From Rhodobacter ferrooxidans (GTDB lineage: Bacteria; Pseudomonadota; Alphaproteobacteria; Rhodobacterales; Rhodobacteraceae): a DNA stretch of 64,000 bases. Location of the stretch: the NCBI RefSeq assembly GCF_000176015.1, contig NZ_ACYY01000008.1, forward strand, positions 62,001 to 126,000, in the 5' to 3' direction. Of this stretch, positions 52,206-60,916 are shown piece after piece. Numbering within the stretch: the first letter of the stretch is position 1; every line of letters starts with the position of its first letter. The notes beneath the pieces were generated by a model. It saw only the letters and a program-made list of their open reading frames with translations, searched no databases and was not told the origin of the DNA. The position numbers and the translations under genes are program-made.

Positions 52206-52670
52206 ATGAAAACCTTCACCGCAACGCCTGCGGATATCGACAAGAAGTGGATCCTGATCGACGCCGAAGGCGTGGTTCTGGGCCGCCTCGCCACGCTGGT
52301 GGCCAATATCCTGCGCGGCAAGAACAAGCCGACCTTCACGCCGCACATGGACATGGGCGACAACGTGATCATCATCAACGCCGAAAAGGTGCAGATGACC
52401 GGCAACAAGCGCGCCGACAAGCGCTACTACTGGCACACCGGCCACCCGGGCGGCATCAAGTTCCGCACCGCGGCGCAGGTGCTGGACGGCGCCCACCCCG
52501 AGCGGGTCGTGGTCAAGGCGGTCGAACGCATGATCACCCGCAACAGCCTGGGCGCGCAGCAGATGACCAACCTGCGGGTCTATGCCGGTGCAGCCCATCC
52601 GCACGAGGCGCAGCAGCCCACCGTTCTCGACGTCAAGTCGCTGAACCCGAAGAACACCCGGAGCGCATGA
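52206..52670 (+). CDS. rplM: 50S ribosomal protein L13
   Basis: The 154 residues match L13 over the whole length: [70 protein letters not shown] and [12 protein letters not shown]. It binds 23S rRNA early in 50S assembly. It is followed by rpsI with a 4-nt overlap or 2-nt gap, depending on the rpsI start, the standard order. Confidence 0.98.
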   Translation: MKTFTATPADIDKKWILIDAEGVVLGRLATLVANILRGKNKPTFTPHMDMGDNVIIINAEKVQMTGNKRADKRYYWHTGHPGGIKFRTAAQVLDGAHPERVVVKAVERMITRNSLGAQQMTNLRVYAGAAHPHEAQQPTVLDVKSLNPKNTRSA

Positions 52671-52672
52671 TC

Positions 52673-53158
52673 ATGGCCGACATCAAATCTCTTGACGATC
52701 TGAAATCCGCCGTGACCGAAACCGCCCCGGCGGTTGCCGCTGCCCCGGCCCGTGTGGCCGTGCGCGACTCGCTGGGCCGCGCCTATGCCACCGGCAAGCG
52801 CAAGAACGCGGTCGCCCGGGTCTGGATCAAGCCGGGTTCCGGCAAGGTCATCGTCAACGGCAAGACCATGGCGGAATACTTCGCCCGTCCGGTGCTGCAG
52901 ATGATCCTGCGTCAGCCCTTCACCGTTGCGGGCGTCGAAGGCCAGTTCGACGTGATGGCGACCGTCGCCGGGGGTGGCCTGTCGGGCCAGGCCGGTGCGG
53001 TGAAGCATGGTGTTTCCAAAGCCTTGCAGCTTTACGAGCCGACCCTGCGTGCCGCGCTGAAGGCCGCGGGCTTCCTGACCCGCGACAGCCGCGTGGTGGA
53101 ACGCAAGAAATACGGCAAGGCCAAGGCCCGCAAGAGCTTCCAGTTCTCCAAGCGTTAA
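52673..53158 (+). CDS. rpsI: 30S ribosomal protein S9
   Basis: S9 sits in the head of the 30S subunit and its C-terminal tail reaches the P-site tRNA. The 161 residues show [40 protein letters not shown] and the end [23 protein letters not shown] chose ATG 52673 (site CGGAG at 52659-52663, spacing 9) over the ATG at 52667 (spacing 3). A terminator follows. Confidence 0.97.
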   Translation: MADIKSLDDLKSAVTETAPAVAAAPARVAVRDSLGRAYATGKRKNAVARVWIKPGSGKVIVNGKTMAEYFARPVLQMILRQPFTVAGVEGQFDVMATVAGGGLSGQAGAVKHGVSKALQLYEPTLRAALKAAGFLTRDSRVVERKKYGKAKARKSFQFSKR

Positions 53159-53175
53159 GCTTGCCGACATTGCAG

Positions 53176-53204
53176 AAAGGCCCGTGCGTTGCGCGGGCCT
53201 TTTT
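53176..53204 (+). terminator. Intrinsic terminator after rpsI
   Basis: AAAGGCCCG (53176-53184) pairs with CGGGCCTTT (53194-53202), a 9 bp stem followed by T's. Confidence 0.85.
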
Positions 53205-53217
53205 CATTTGGCGCATG

Positions 53218-53244
53218 AAAAAAATGGGCCGGACAAACCGGCCC
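53218..53244 (-). terminator. Intrinsic terminator of the DUF1127 gene (minus strand)
   Basis: On the minus strand GGGCCGG and CCGGCCC flank TTTGT, followed by A and seven T's. It faces the rpsI terminator on the other strand. Confidence 0.8.
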
Positions 53245-53270
53245 AAGTCTGGGGTAGTTTCGGGGAAGCG

Positions 53271-53480
53271 TCAGTCGCGCCAGAACGGCTTTTCGGATTC
53301 CATGCCTGCGTCCTGCGCGCTCAGGCCGATGTCGCGCAGAAGATGCGGGTCCAACTGTGCCAGGGCGCGGCGGCTGTCCTGCCGGGCCGCCCAGAACCGC
53401 GCCAACCGCTGCAATCTGGTCAGCGGACGGGCAGAGACAAGGCCAACAAGCAGCGGAGCGGATGCAGATATTTGCGCCAT
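53271..53480 (-). CDS. DUF1127 small protein
   Basis: The 69-residue protein ends with the DUF1127 (YjiS-like) motif WAARQDSRRALAQLDPHLLRDIGLS. These Arg-rich small proteins are common in alphaproteobacteria and have been linked to phosphate, RNA turnover and stress; a specific role is not shown here. ATG 53480 has AAAAGG just upstream. It is divergent from the MocR-type regulator and the palindrome at 53490-53505 lies 9 nt before its start, so the regulator probably controls it. Confidence 0.85.
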   Translation of the reverse strand: MAQISASAPLLVGLVSARPLTRLQRLARFWAARQDSRRALAQLDPHLLRDIGLSAQDAGMESEKPFWRD

Positions 53481-53489
53481 GGGGCACCT

Positions 53490-53578
53490 TTTGTATTGAT
53501 ACAAAGCGGGGTGTTTGATACAGCCAAAATACATTGTCGCAACGCAAACCGCCAGAGGAACATTGTGACTGATACAAA
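53490..53578. promoter_or_regulatory. Operator-like repeats between the DUF1127 and MocR genes
   Basis: TTTGTATTGATACAAA (53490-53505) is a perfect palindrome. TGATACA recurs as direct repeats at 53497, 53516 and 53570 (the last inside the regulator's first codons). MocR-type regulators such as GabR and PdxR bind direct ATACCA-like repeats, so this is the likely target of the adjacent gene product. Confidence 0.65.
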
Positions 53579-54968
53579 TTGGCTGCCCGATCTGGCACAA
53601 TTCCCCGGTCCGAAATACCTCGCTCTGGCGCGGGCGCTGCGCGAGGCGATCCGGCTGGGGGCCTTGCCGCCCGGCGCGCAACTGCCGCCGGTGCGCGATC
53701 TGGCCTATCTGATCGGCGTCACCCCCGGCACGGTGTCGCGCGCCTATCAACTGGTGACGCAAGAGGGCGTGCTGGCGGCCACCGTTGGCCGTGGCACCTT
53801 TGTCGCCGCCCGGATGCCGCGGCTGGGGCCGACACAATCGCTGTTCATCGAACGCGATCCGGGGATTGTATCGGGGCTGGTCGATCTGCGCTCGCCACAA
53901 TTGCCCGATGTGGGGCAGGGCGAGGTGATGGCGGCGGCGCTGCATCGGGTGGCTGACCATATCGCGGCTGACTGGCTGGATTACCCCAGCCAGCGCAAGG
54001 AGGCGCCGTTGCGCGCCGCCGTTTGCGCCTATCTGACCGACCGGGTGCTGGGGCCCGCGACGCCTGCCGATGTGGCGCTGACCCATGGCGGCCAAAGCTC
54101 GATCAATCTGGTGTTCCAGTGCTGCCTGCGCGGCGACCGGCCGGTGGTGCTGATCGAGGATCTGGCCTACCCCGGCTTTCGCCATGCCGCCAAGCTGGCG
54201 CGGGCCGAGGTGGTGGGGGTGGAACTGGATGCCCACGGGTTGCGCCCCGACGCGCTGGAGGCCGCCTGCCGCCGCCATGGCGGCCAGGTGCTGTGCCTGA
54301 CCACCGAAGCGCAGAACCCGACCACCGCGCGGATGCCCGAGGCGCGACGCGCAGAAATCGTTGCCATCGCAAGGGCTTACGATTTGCAGGTGCTGGAGGA
54401 TGACTGTTATTCCATCGCTGAAAGCACGGCACCGGGGATTCGGGCGCTGGCACCGGAGCGCACCTGGTATGTCGGCTCGCTGTCGAAATCGGTGTCGGCG
54501 GCGCTGCGCTTTGGCTATATCCTGTGTCCGACCGACATGGGCGAGGCCGGGCGGCTGACGGCGCAGCACGGGTTTTTCGCGCTGTCACGCCCGGTGTCCG
54601 ATCTGTGTCTTGACCTGCTGACCTCGGGCGCTGTGGCCGATCTGAAGCGCAAGGTGCAACTGGAAATCGCCAGCCGGCTGGCCGCGGCGGTCAATGCTCT
54701 GGGCGGGTTTGATCTGCATTGGCAGCCGGGGTTGCCCTTCGTCTGGCTGCGACTGCCCTCGGGCTGGCGGGCCTCGACCTTTGCGCGGATGGCCGAGGCC
54801 GCGGGCGTGCTGGTGCGGCCGGCGGATGAATATGCGCTGGTGCATGGCCGCGCCCCCAACGCGGTGCGGCTGGCGATCAACGGCGGCATTGCCCGTCCGG
54901 CGTTTGATGCGGCGCTGACGACGCTGGCGCAGTTGCTGTGCTGCCCGCCATCGGAGTTGGCGGTGTAG
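53565..54968 (+). CDS. MocR-type regulator (GntR helix-turn-helix fused to aminotransferase fold)
   Basis: The 467-residue protein has an N-terminal GntR winged helix ([51 protein letters not shown]) and a fold-type I aminotransferase domain with PLP Lys308 in GSLSKSVSAALRFGY. The family (GabR, PdxR, TauR) uses PLP and an amine ligand to regulate divergent genes. The ligand here is unknown. GTG 53565 follows AGAGGAA; the frame upstream runs through the rpsI terminator and is not coding. Confidence 0.9.
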   Translation: MTDTNWLPDLAQFPGPKYLALARALREAIRLGALPPGAQLPPVRDLAYLIGVTPGTVSRAYQLVTQEGVLAATVGRGTFVAARMPRLGPTQSLFIERDPGIVSGLVDLRSPQLPDVGQGEVMAAALHRVADHIAADWLDYPSQRKEAPLRAAVCAYLTDRVLGPATPADVALTHGGQSSINLVFQCCLRGDRPVVLIEDLAYPGFRHAAKLARAEVVGVELDAHGLRPDALEAACRRHGGQVLCLTTEAQNPTTARMPEARRAEIVAIARAYDLQVLEDDCYSIAESTAPGIRALAPERTWYVGSLSKSVSAALRFGYILCPTDMGEAGRLTAQHGFFALSRPVSDLCLDLLTSGAVADLKRKVQLEIASRLAAAVNALGGFDLHWQPGLPFVWLRLPSGWRASTFARMAEAAGVLVRPADEYALVHGRAPNAVRLAINGGIARPAFDAALTTLAQLLCCPPSELAV

Positions 54969-54970
54969 TC

Positions 54971-55010
54971 CTGTTGCACACCCAGTCTGTTGCACACCCA
55001 GTCTGTTGCA
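54971..55010. repeat. 16-bp tandem repeat, 2.5 copies
   Basis: CTGTTGCACACCCAGT occurs at 54971-54986 and 54987-55002, with the first 8 bases again at 55003-55010. It begins 2 nt after the MocR-type stop codon. Confidence 0.9.
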
Positions 55011-55113
55011 GGAAGGACTCGGTCACAAGGAATTGTAATTGCAGCCAATTGACCGAAAGCGGCGGCGCGGTGTCTGATCTGTCCCAGAGCAGACTTAAAA
55101 AAAGAGACCCAAA

Positions 55114-55374
55114 ATGGGACACCAATCCGCCTTTCACGCCCCGCATGGGGGCGCCGATTTCCTTGCCATGCGCAAGAACCGACTGGGTGCTACTGAAATC
55201 GTTTATGACGACGGCGTGTCGCGCCGCATTGTCTGGCGGGTCGAGGCGCCTGCCGCCAACGAAGACCGCATCTCGGATGCGTTGCGGGTGGCGGTGGGGG
55301 CGCTGCGGGTGGTGCCGGCACTTTACAACGAGCTGAAAAAGCGCGCGATTGCCATCGAACGGGTTGCAGGTTAA
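55114..55374 (+). CDS. Hypothetical protein, 86 residues
   Basis: ATG 55114 follows AAAAAAAGAGACCC, a plausible ribosome binding site, and opens an 86-codon frame. The product starts MGHQSAFHAPHGGADFLAMR and ends in a helical segment RVAVGALRVVPALYNELKKR. No family is recognisable. Composition and codon use look normal for the window. It has no signal peptide or membrane segment. It could be an orphan gene or a chance frame. Confidence 0.5.
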   Translation: MGHQSAFHAPHGGADFLAMRKNRLGATEIVYDDGVSRRIVWRVEAPAANEDRISDALRVAVGALRVVPALYNELKKRAIAIERVAG

Positions 55375-55551
55375 GGCAGCGGCGGTTTCGGCCCCGATAA
55401 AATGATCAAATCTTTTCCAAGGCAATTCAACGCTTTGGGATGATGTTTGGCCCTGAACCACCCCGCGACCGGGATGGTTCAGGCATTTGCCCCCTTTCTT
55501 TGCCAATCGGCATGTGCCAGAAAAAGCAAAACGCCGCTGACAGGGGGCACG

Positions 55552-56439
55552 ATGAGTTTAGCCACGCGATGGGCGCGCTTTCGGAAATCCGAAGGCGGCA
55601 GTGGGTTGGCCCTGGTCAGCCCGACAGCGATCTACGCCATTCTGCTGCTGGCCGCACCCCTGGCCACCATCCTGCTGTTTTCGGTGCTGACCGATGGCTA
55701 TCTGGTGGTCGAGCCGGTCTTTACCTTCGGCAATTACATCGAGACCTGGACCAACCGCATCTACCGTTCAGTGATGATGCGGTCCTTGGGCGTTTCCGTG
55801 GCGGTGACGGTGTTGACCGTGCTGCTGGCCTATCCGGTGGCGTATTTTGTCAGCTTTCACGTGCAGCCGTCGAAGAAATCGCTGTGGCTCTTTCTGATCA
55901 CCATCCCGTTCTGGACCTCGTATCTGATCCGGGTGTTCCTGTGGAAGGTGATCCTGGGCTACAACGGCGTGATCAACTCCGGCCTGATGGCCACCGGCAT
56001 CATCGACGAGCCGCTGACCGCGATTTCCTATAATGTGCAGGCCTTTGTGGTGACGCTGGCGCATGCCTACGCGCCCTTTGCCATCCTGCCGATCTATGTG
56101 GTGCTGGAAAAGATCGACCGGTCGTTGCTGGAGGCCGGGCAGGACCTGGGCGAAAGCAAGTTCCGCACCTTCCTGCGGGTGACGCTGCCGTTGTCGGTGC
56201 CGGGGATTGCTGCGGCGGTGCTGATCGTGTTCATCCCGACCATTGGCGATTATGTGACGCCGAACCTGATCGGCGGCGGCAAGATCCCGATGATCGCCAA
56301 CATGATCGAGGTGCTGATGCTGGTGCGCGACAACAAGCCTTTGGGGGCCGCCATCGCGGTGTCGGCCATGGCCATCGTCACGGCGGTCAGCCTGCTGTTC
56401 CTGTTCACCATCCGCAAATACCTGCGGGGGCAGAAATGA
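55552..56439 (+). CDS. ABC transporter permease, PotB-like
   Basis: The 295-residue inner-membrane permease has six helices and the EAA loop LLEAGQDLGESKFRTFLRVTLPLSVPG typical of spermidine/putrescine permeases, with FTFGNYIETWTNRIYRSV and FIPTIGDYVTPNLIGG. The frame starts earlier, but ATG 55552 follows AGGGGG. First of four coupled ABC genes. No substrate-binding protein lies in the window, so the substrate (polyamine, putrescine-like or other) is inferred from the family only. Confidence 0.9.
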   Translation: MSLATRWARFRKSEGGSGLALVSPTAIYAILLLAAPLATILLFSVLTDGYLVVEPVFTFGNYIETWTNRIYRSVMMRSLGVSVAVTVLTVLLAYPVAYFVSFHVQPSKKSLWLFLITIPFWTSYLIRVFLWKVILGYNGVINSGLMATGIIDEPLTAISYNVQAFVVTLAHAYAPFAILPIYVVLEKIDRSLLEAGQDLGESKFRTFLRVTLPLSVPGIAAAVLIVFIPTIGDYVTPNLIGGGKIPMIANMIEVLMLVRDNKPLGAAIAVSAMAIVTAVSLLFLFTIRKYLRGQK

Positions 56440-57242
56440 AAATTCCGGTGCTGCGCATCTATACCATCGGCTACCTGATCTTCCTGTACGCGCCGATCCT
56501 GCTGCTGCCGCTGTTTGCCTTCAACGACAGCAAGGTGATCGCCTTTCCGCTGTCGGGCTTCACGACCCAGTGGTTTGCGCAGATGTGGGCCGACGAGCAG
56601 ATGTTCAACTCGTTCAAGAACAGCCTGATCGTGGCGGGGTCGGCCTCGGTGCTGGCCACCACTTTCGGGGTGTTCGCCGCCCGTGCCTCGACCCGCTACA
56701 ATTTCCCCGGCAAGGCCGGTATCCTGGGGCTGATCATGCTGCCCCTGGTGCTGCCCGAGATGATCGTGGCGATGTCGCTGCTGGTGGTGTTGCTGGCGGT
56801 AGGGGTGCCGCTGTCGATTTTCACCATCATCCTGGGCCATGTGCTGATCTGCACGCCGTTTGCGGTGGCGATCCTGACCTCGGCGTTCCAAAGCCTGGAC
56901 CGGTCGCTGGAAGAAGCCGCCTATGATCTGGGCGAGACCGCCTGGTCCACCTTCCGGCTGATCATCCTGCCGCTGGTGATGCCCGGCATCATCTCCAGCC
57001 TGCTGATCGCCTTCACCATCAGCCTGGACGAGTTCATCATCGCCTTCTTCCTGGGCGGCAATGAAACCACGCTGTCGGTCTATATCTTCGGCCAGTTCCG
57101 CTTTCCGGCCAAGGTGCCCGCCATCATGGCGCTGGGGACAGTGCTGGTCTGTCTGTCGATCTGTCTTCTGACCATCGCCGAATATTTCCGCCGACGCGGC
57201 ATCGCGAAAACCGGCGCCAAGGATACCGGAGGCTTCCTGTGA
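56436..57242 (+). CDS. ABC transporter permease, PotC-like
   Basis: The 268-residue permease begins at an ATGA overlap with the previous gene. It has six helices and the EAA loop LEEAAYDLGETAWSTFRLIILPLVMPG, and SFTISLDEFIIAFFLGG-type features seen as AFTISLDEFIIAFFLGGNETT. It pairs with the PotB-like subunit. Its stop overlaps the next start (GTGA). Confidence 0.9.
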   Translation: MKIPVLRIYTIGYLIFLYAPILLLPLFAFNDSKVIAFPLSGFTTQWFAQMWADEQMFNSFKNSLIVAGSASVLATTFGVFAARASTRYNFPGKAGILGLIMLPLVLPEMIVAMSLLVVLLAVGVPLSIFTIILGHVLICTPFAVAILTSAFQSLDRSLEEAAYDLGETAWSTFRLIILPLVMPGIISSLLIAFTISLDEFIIAFFLGGNETTLSVYIFGQFRFPAKVPAIMALGTVLVCLSICLLTIAEYFRRRGIAKTGAKDTGGFL

Positions 57243-58333
57243 ACGAACGTCCCACCATGATCGAGTTTCAGGATGTCCATAAGTATTATGGCGATTACCA
57301 CGCCTTGCGCGGCATCAATGCCACCATCAAGGCGGGCGAGTTCTTCTCGCTCTTGGGGCCGTCGGGCTGTGGCAAGACCACGCTGCTGCGCACCATCGCC
57401 GGCTTCGAGGAGATTTCCTCGGGCGCCGTGCTGATCGACGGCAAGCATATGGAAGGCGTGCCCGCCAACCAGCGGCCGACCAACATGGTGTTTCAAAGCT
57501 ATGCGATCTTTCCGCATCTGACGGTCGAGGAAAACGTCGGCTTCGGCCTGCGGCGCGAGCGGCTGGCCAAGGACGTGCTGGCCCGCCGGGTTGGCGAGGC
57601 GCTGGAGATGGTGGGGCTGAAGGGTTACGGCGCGCGCGGCGCCCATGCGTTGTCGGGTGGCCAGCGGCAGCGGGTGGCGCTGGCGCGGGCGCTGATCCTG
57701 AAACCCAAGGTGCTGCTGCTGGACGAACCCCTTTCGGCGCTCGACAAGAAGATGCGCGAGCAGATGCAGGTCGAGCTGATCAAGCTGCAACGTCAGGTCG
57801 GCATCACCTTCATTCTGGTGACGCATGATCAGGAAGAGGCGCTGGTGATGTCGGACCGCATCGCCGTGATGTTCGAAGGCGAGATTGCCCAGCTTGCCGA
57901 CCCCGAAACCCTGTATCGCCGCCCCAACAGCCGCAAGGTGGCGGATTTCATCGGCACGATGAACTTCATGCCGGCCTCGGTGGTGTCGGAATCCGGCGGC
58001 AGGATCGAGGTCGATACCCAGGGCTTCGGCCGGGTCGAGATCGATGCCGCCCAGGCGCCGGGGGCGACCACCGGCAACGGCACCTCGATCGGTTTCCGGC
58101 CCGAAACCCTGACCGTGCTGTTCGAAGGCCAGGTCGCCGCCGACCGCGAATGTATGGCAACCATCGAGGAAGTGGTCTATTTCGGCGACATGACCTATTA
58201 CGACGTGCGGCTGGACGGCATGCAGACCCCGGTGCGGATCTCGATGCGCAACGTCTTTGGTCGGCCGGTGCTGGACATCGGCACCCGCACCCGCGTGGCC
58301 TGGAGCCCCGGCGCGCTGGTGCTGTTCCGCTGA
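57239..58333 (+). CDS. ABC transporter ATPase, PotA-like
   Basis: The 364-residue ATPase has Walker A GPSGCGKTT, signature LSGGQRQRVALARAL, Walker B LLLDEPLSALD, H-loop VTHDQEEAL, and a TOBE domain (SIGFRPETLTVLFEGQ) as in PotA. GTG 57239 overlaps the permease stop. It is the energy unit for the PotB/PotC-like permeases. Confidence 0.92.
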   Translation: MNERPTMIEFQDVHKYYGDYHALRGINATIKAGEFFSLLGPSGCGKTTLLRTIAGFEEISSGAVLIDGKHMEGVPANQRPTNMVFQSYAIFPHLTVEENVGFGLRRERLAKDVLARRVGEALEMVGLKGYGARGAHALSGGQRQRVALARALILKPKVLLLDEPLSALDKKMREQMQVELIKLQRQVGITFILVTHDQEEALVMSDRIAVMFEGEIAQLADPETLYRRPNSRKVADFIGTMNFMPASVVSESGGRIEVDTQGFGRVEIDAAQAPGATTGNGTSIGFRPETLTVLFEGQVAADRECMATIEEVVYFGDMTYYDVRLDGMQTPVRISMRNVFGRPVLDIGTRTRVAWSPGALVLFR

Positions 58334-58399
58334 CCGCCCCTTGTCGCGGCGCAAGCGGCCTGTTATCGGATTAACCGAGGAAATCCATCGGATAAACCC

Positions 58400-59485
58400 G
58401 TGTCGCAGTCTTCTGTCCGCCTTGAAATCCAGCACCTGTCGCGCGCCTTTGGCGGCGTGCCGGTGGTGTCGGACGTGTCGCTGACCATCGCGGCGGGGCA
58501 GGTGACCTGCCTGCTTGGCCCCTCGGGCTGCGGCAAGTCCACCACGCTGCGGATGATCGCCGGGGTCGAGCGGCCCGACAGCGGCAGCATCCGCATCGAC
58601 GGCCGCCCGGTGTTCGACGCCCGCACCAACCTGCCGCCCGAGGCCCGCTCGGTCGGGCTGATCTTTCAGGATTTCGCGCTGTTCCCGCATCTGACGGTGG
58701 CGCAGAACGTGGCTTTCGGGCTGAAAACCGACCGCGAGGCCAAGGCCCGCCGGGTCGATGAACTGCTGGAGCGGGTCAACCTGCCCGGTTTCGGCCCCAA
58801 GCACCCGCATCAGCTTTCGGGAGGTGAACAGCAGCGGGTGGCGCTGGCCCGCGCGTTGGCGCCGCGCCCCAAGGTCATGCTGATGGACGAGCCGTTCTCG
58901 GGCCTCGACAACCGCCTGCGCGACGGCATCCGCGACACCACGCTGGAGGTGCTGAAGGAAGAAGGCGCCGCCGTGCTCTTGGTGACGCACGAGCCGGACG
59001 AGGCGCTGCGGATGGGCGACGAGATCGCGCTGATGCGTGGCGGCCATATCGTGCAGACCGGGGCGCCCTACAATGTCTATAACGCGCCGGTCGATCGGGC
59101 GGCGGCGGCGTTTTTCAGCGATATCAACGTGATCCGCGGGGTTTCGCGCGGGGCACTGACCGAAACCCCGTTCGGCAGCTTTCTGACCCCCGGTCATGCC
59201 GATGGCGGCACGGTCGAGATCGTCATCCGCCCGCAGCATCTGAAGATCGACCTCGACCGCGCCGGCCGTGGCCCCAGCCCGACCCCGATGGACGGCACTG
59301 CGGCGCGCGGCACGGTGATCCGCGCCCGGTTTCTGGGCCGCGAAAGCCTGGTGGAACTGGCGCTGGACGAGGGCGGCCAGCGGCTGACCGCCTCGGTGCC
59401 CGGGGTGTTTCTGCCCAAACCCGGCACGGTGCTGTGGCTGATGATCCGCCGCGACCGCTGCTTCGTGTTCCCGCATCCCGCTTAG
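58400..59485 (+). CDS. Second ABC transporter ATPase, FbpC/PotA-like
   Basis: The 361-residue ATPase has Walker A GPSGCGKST, signature LSGGEQQRVALARALAPRPK, Walker B VMLMDEPFSGLD and H-loop VTHEPDEALRMGDEIAL; GLDNRLRDGIRD resembles FbpC, the ferric iron ATPase. It starts with GTG 58400, 66 nt after the first ATPase gene, and may serve the same permeases or a separate one elsewhere. Its pair partner is not visible. Confidence 0.88.
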   Translation: MSQSSVRLEIQHLSRAFGGVPVVSDVSLTIAAGQVTCLLGPSGCGKSTTLRMIAGVERPDSGSIRIDGRPVFDARTNLPPEARSVGLIFQDFALFPHLTVAQNVAFGLKTDREAKARRVDELLERVNLPGFGPKHPHQLSGGEQQRVALARALAPRPKVMLMDEPFSGLDNRLRDGIRDTTLEVLKEEGAAVLLVTHEPDEALRMGDEIALMRGGHIVQTGAPYNVYNAPVDRAAAAFFSDINVIRGVSRGALTETPFGSFLTPGHADGGTVEIVIRPQHLKIDLDRAGRGPSPTPMDGTAARGTVIRARFLGRESLVELALDEGGQRLTASVPGVFLPKPGTVLWLMIRRDRCFVFPHPA

Positions 59486-59491
59486 GGCGGC

Positions 59492-59845
59492 TCAAGGCTG
59501 GCTCGGCTCGGCGGCGGGCAAGACGGCTGCGAATTTCTCGGCCAGCGAGGCCGCCGCCTTGACCAGCCGCGCCTCGGCGCCTTGCGACACCAGCGCCAGC
59601 CCCAGCCGCAGCGCCTCGGCCTCGTCCTGGGTCAGGATCATCGGCGGCAGGGTGATCGGGCCGCGCAGGATATAACCCACGCCACGCTCGCCCTGCACCG
59701 GCAGACCGGCTGCTGCCAGCATCGCCATGTCGCGCCAGATCGTGCGCACCGACACACCATGCCGTGCCGCCATGTCACGCGCGGTGTGCAACCGCCCGTC
59801 GCGCAGGTGCTGGATCAGATCGAACAGGCGGTCATTGCGGCGCAT
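59492..59845 (-). CDS. Short WYL-type helix-turn-helix regulator (YafY-like N-terminal domain only)
   Basis: The 117-residue protein begins MRRNDRLFDLIQHLRDGRLHTARDMAARHGVSVRTIWRDMAML, a DeoR/YafY winged-helix domain, then LTQDEAEALRLGLALVSQG, the linker that precedes the WYL ligand domain in YafY proteins (usually about 230 residues). The WYL domain is absent, so it is either a natural short form or truncated. It is convergent with the ABC operon (6 nt). An 18-base palindrome lies 55 nt upstream of its start. Confidence 0.8.
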   Translation of the reverse strand: MRRNDRLFDLIQHLRDGRLHTARDMAARHGVSVRTIWRDMAMLAAAGLPVQGERGVGYILRGPITLPPMILTQDEAEALRLGLALVSQGAEARLVKAAASLAEKFAAVLPAAEPSQP

Positions 59846-59900
59846 GGGGCCATCTGGCGCGCCGGCGCGGCCGGCGTCAACCGGCTGCAACCAGGGGCAA

Positions 59901-59918
59901 CTGACAATCTGCTGTCAG
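59901..59918. promoter_or_regulatory. Operator-like palindrome upstream of the short YafY-like regulator
   Basis: CTGACAATCTGCTGTCAG has perfect 6 bp arms CTGACA and TGTCAG around ATCTGC. YafY/WYL regulators often bind such sites by their own promoters; this is my inference from general knowledge. Confidence 0.5.
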
Positions 59919-60059
59919 CAAGCTTGCGTCACAACCGCGCTGGTGCGGCCAAAACCGCCTATTGCTGCGCGAAGGGGCTTTGATCCGGCCACCGCAGGTC
60001 ATAAATGATCCGGTATCACAGTCAGGCACCGCAACCTTGCGGACCAAGGGAGAACAGCC

Positions 60060-60272
60060 ATGCTGAACAATATCGGACTTCCCGGCCTTCTGCTTATCGC
60101 CGTCGTCGTGCTTGTCATGTTCGGGCGCGGCAAGGTCAGTTCGCTGATGGGCGAAGTGGGCAAGGGCATCAACGCCTTCAAGCAGGGCATCAAGGAAGAG
60201 GGCGCCGACGCCGCCAAGACCGTCGAGGCCGCGCGTGACGTGACCCCCGCCGCCGACAAGGACAAGGTCTGA
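60060..60272 (+). CDS. tatA: Twin-arginine translocase subunit TatA
   Basis: TatA forms the pore that moves folded proteins across the inner membrane. The 70 residues comprise one N-terminal helix (IGLPGLLLIAVVVLVMFG), the FGRGK hinge and an amphipathic helix VSSLMGEVGKGINAFKQGIKE, then a charged tail. ATG 60060 is preceded by GGGAG. First of tatA-tatB-tatC, with about 214 nt of non-coding sequence upstream. Confidence 0.95.
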   Translation: MLNNIGLPGLLLIAVVVLVMFGRGKVSSLMGEVGKGINAFKQGIKEEGADAAKTVEAARDVTPAADKDKV

Positions 60273-60313
60273 TCTAGGTCGGGCGGACAGTATCAGGGCA
60301 GGGCGGGCAAGGC

Positions 60314-60916
60314 ATGTTTGATATCGGCGGTGGCGAGCTTCTGGTCATCGGGGTGGTGGCGCTGATCGTCATCGGCCCGAAAGACCTGCCCGAAATGTTC
60401 CGCACCCTTGGCCGCTTTACCGCCAAGGCCCGCAGCATGGCGCGCGAGTTCCAGCGCGCGATGGACAAGGCCGCCGACGAGGCCGGGGTCAAGGATGTGG
60501 CGAAGGATATCAAGGCCGCCACCAACGTCAAAAGCATGGGGCTGGATGCGGTCAAGGATGCCGCAACCAAGTTCGAAAACTGGGATCCGATGAAGAAAAA
60601 GCCGGTGGTGACGCCTGCGGCTGCCAATAGCCCGGCAACCGATGCCGCGGCTGCCAATGCCGCCGCAGCCCCGGTGCTGGGGCCGGAAACCCAGGCGCTG
60701 GCCGACAATACCGCCGCCAGACGTGCCGCCTGGGCCGAGGCCACCGCGGCAAAACAGGCCGCCGAAGCCGCCGCAGCCGCCGAACCGGCACCGGCTGCCG
60801 CCAAACCCGCCCCGCGCAAGCGCGCCGCCAAACCCGCGGCAGCGGACGCCGCCGCGCCCGAAGCCGCCGCCAAGCCGGTGTTGCAAAAACCCTGGACCAG
60901 CGGCGGTGACGCATGA
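60314..60916 (+). CDS. tatB: Twin-arginine translocase subunit TatB
   Basis: TatB with TatC forms the signal-peptide receptor. The 200 residues begin [35 protein letters not shown], the membrane helix with the GPKDLP hinge, then an amphipathic helix and a long Ala/Pro/Lys-rich tail, usual for alphaproteobacteria. The stop overlaps the tatC start (ATGA). Confidence 0.95.
   Translation: MFDIGGGELLVIGVVALIVIGPKDLPEMFRTLGRFTAKARSMAREFQRAMDKAADEAGVKDVAKDIKAATNVKSMGLDAVKDAATKFENWDPMKKKPVVTPAAANSPATDAAAANAAAAPVLGPETQALADNTAARRAAWAEATAAKQAAEAAAAAEPAPAAAKPAPRKRAAKPAAADAAAPEAAAKPVLQKPWTSGGDA

Noticed and set aside
53184-53564. N-terminal extension of the MocR-type protein
   Set aside because: The open frame runs through the rpsI terminator and the DUF1127 gene and has no suitable start.
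54971-55010. CRISPR repeat
   Set aside because: Direct tandem 16-mers without spacers; not a CRISPR array.
57080-59476. 798-codon antisense frame over the two ABC ATPases
   Set aside because: Shadow frame; the plus strand shows Walker A, signature and Walker B motifs.
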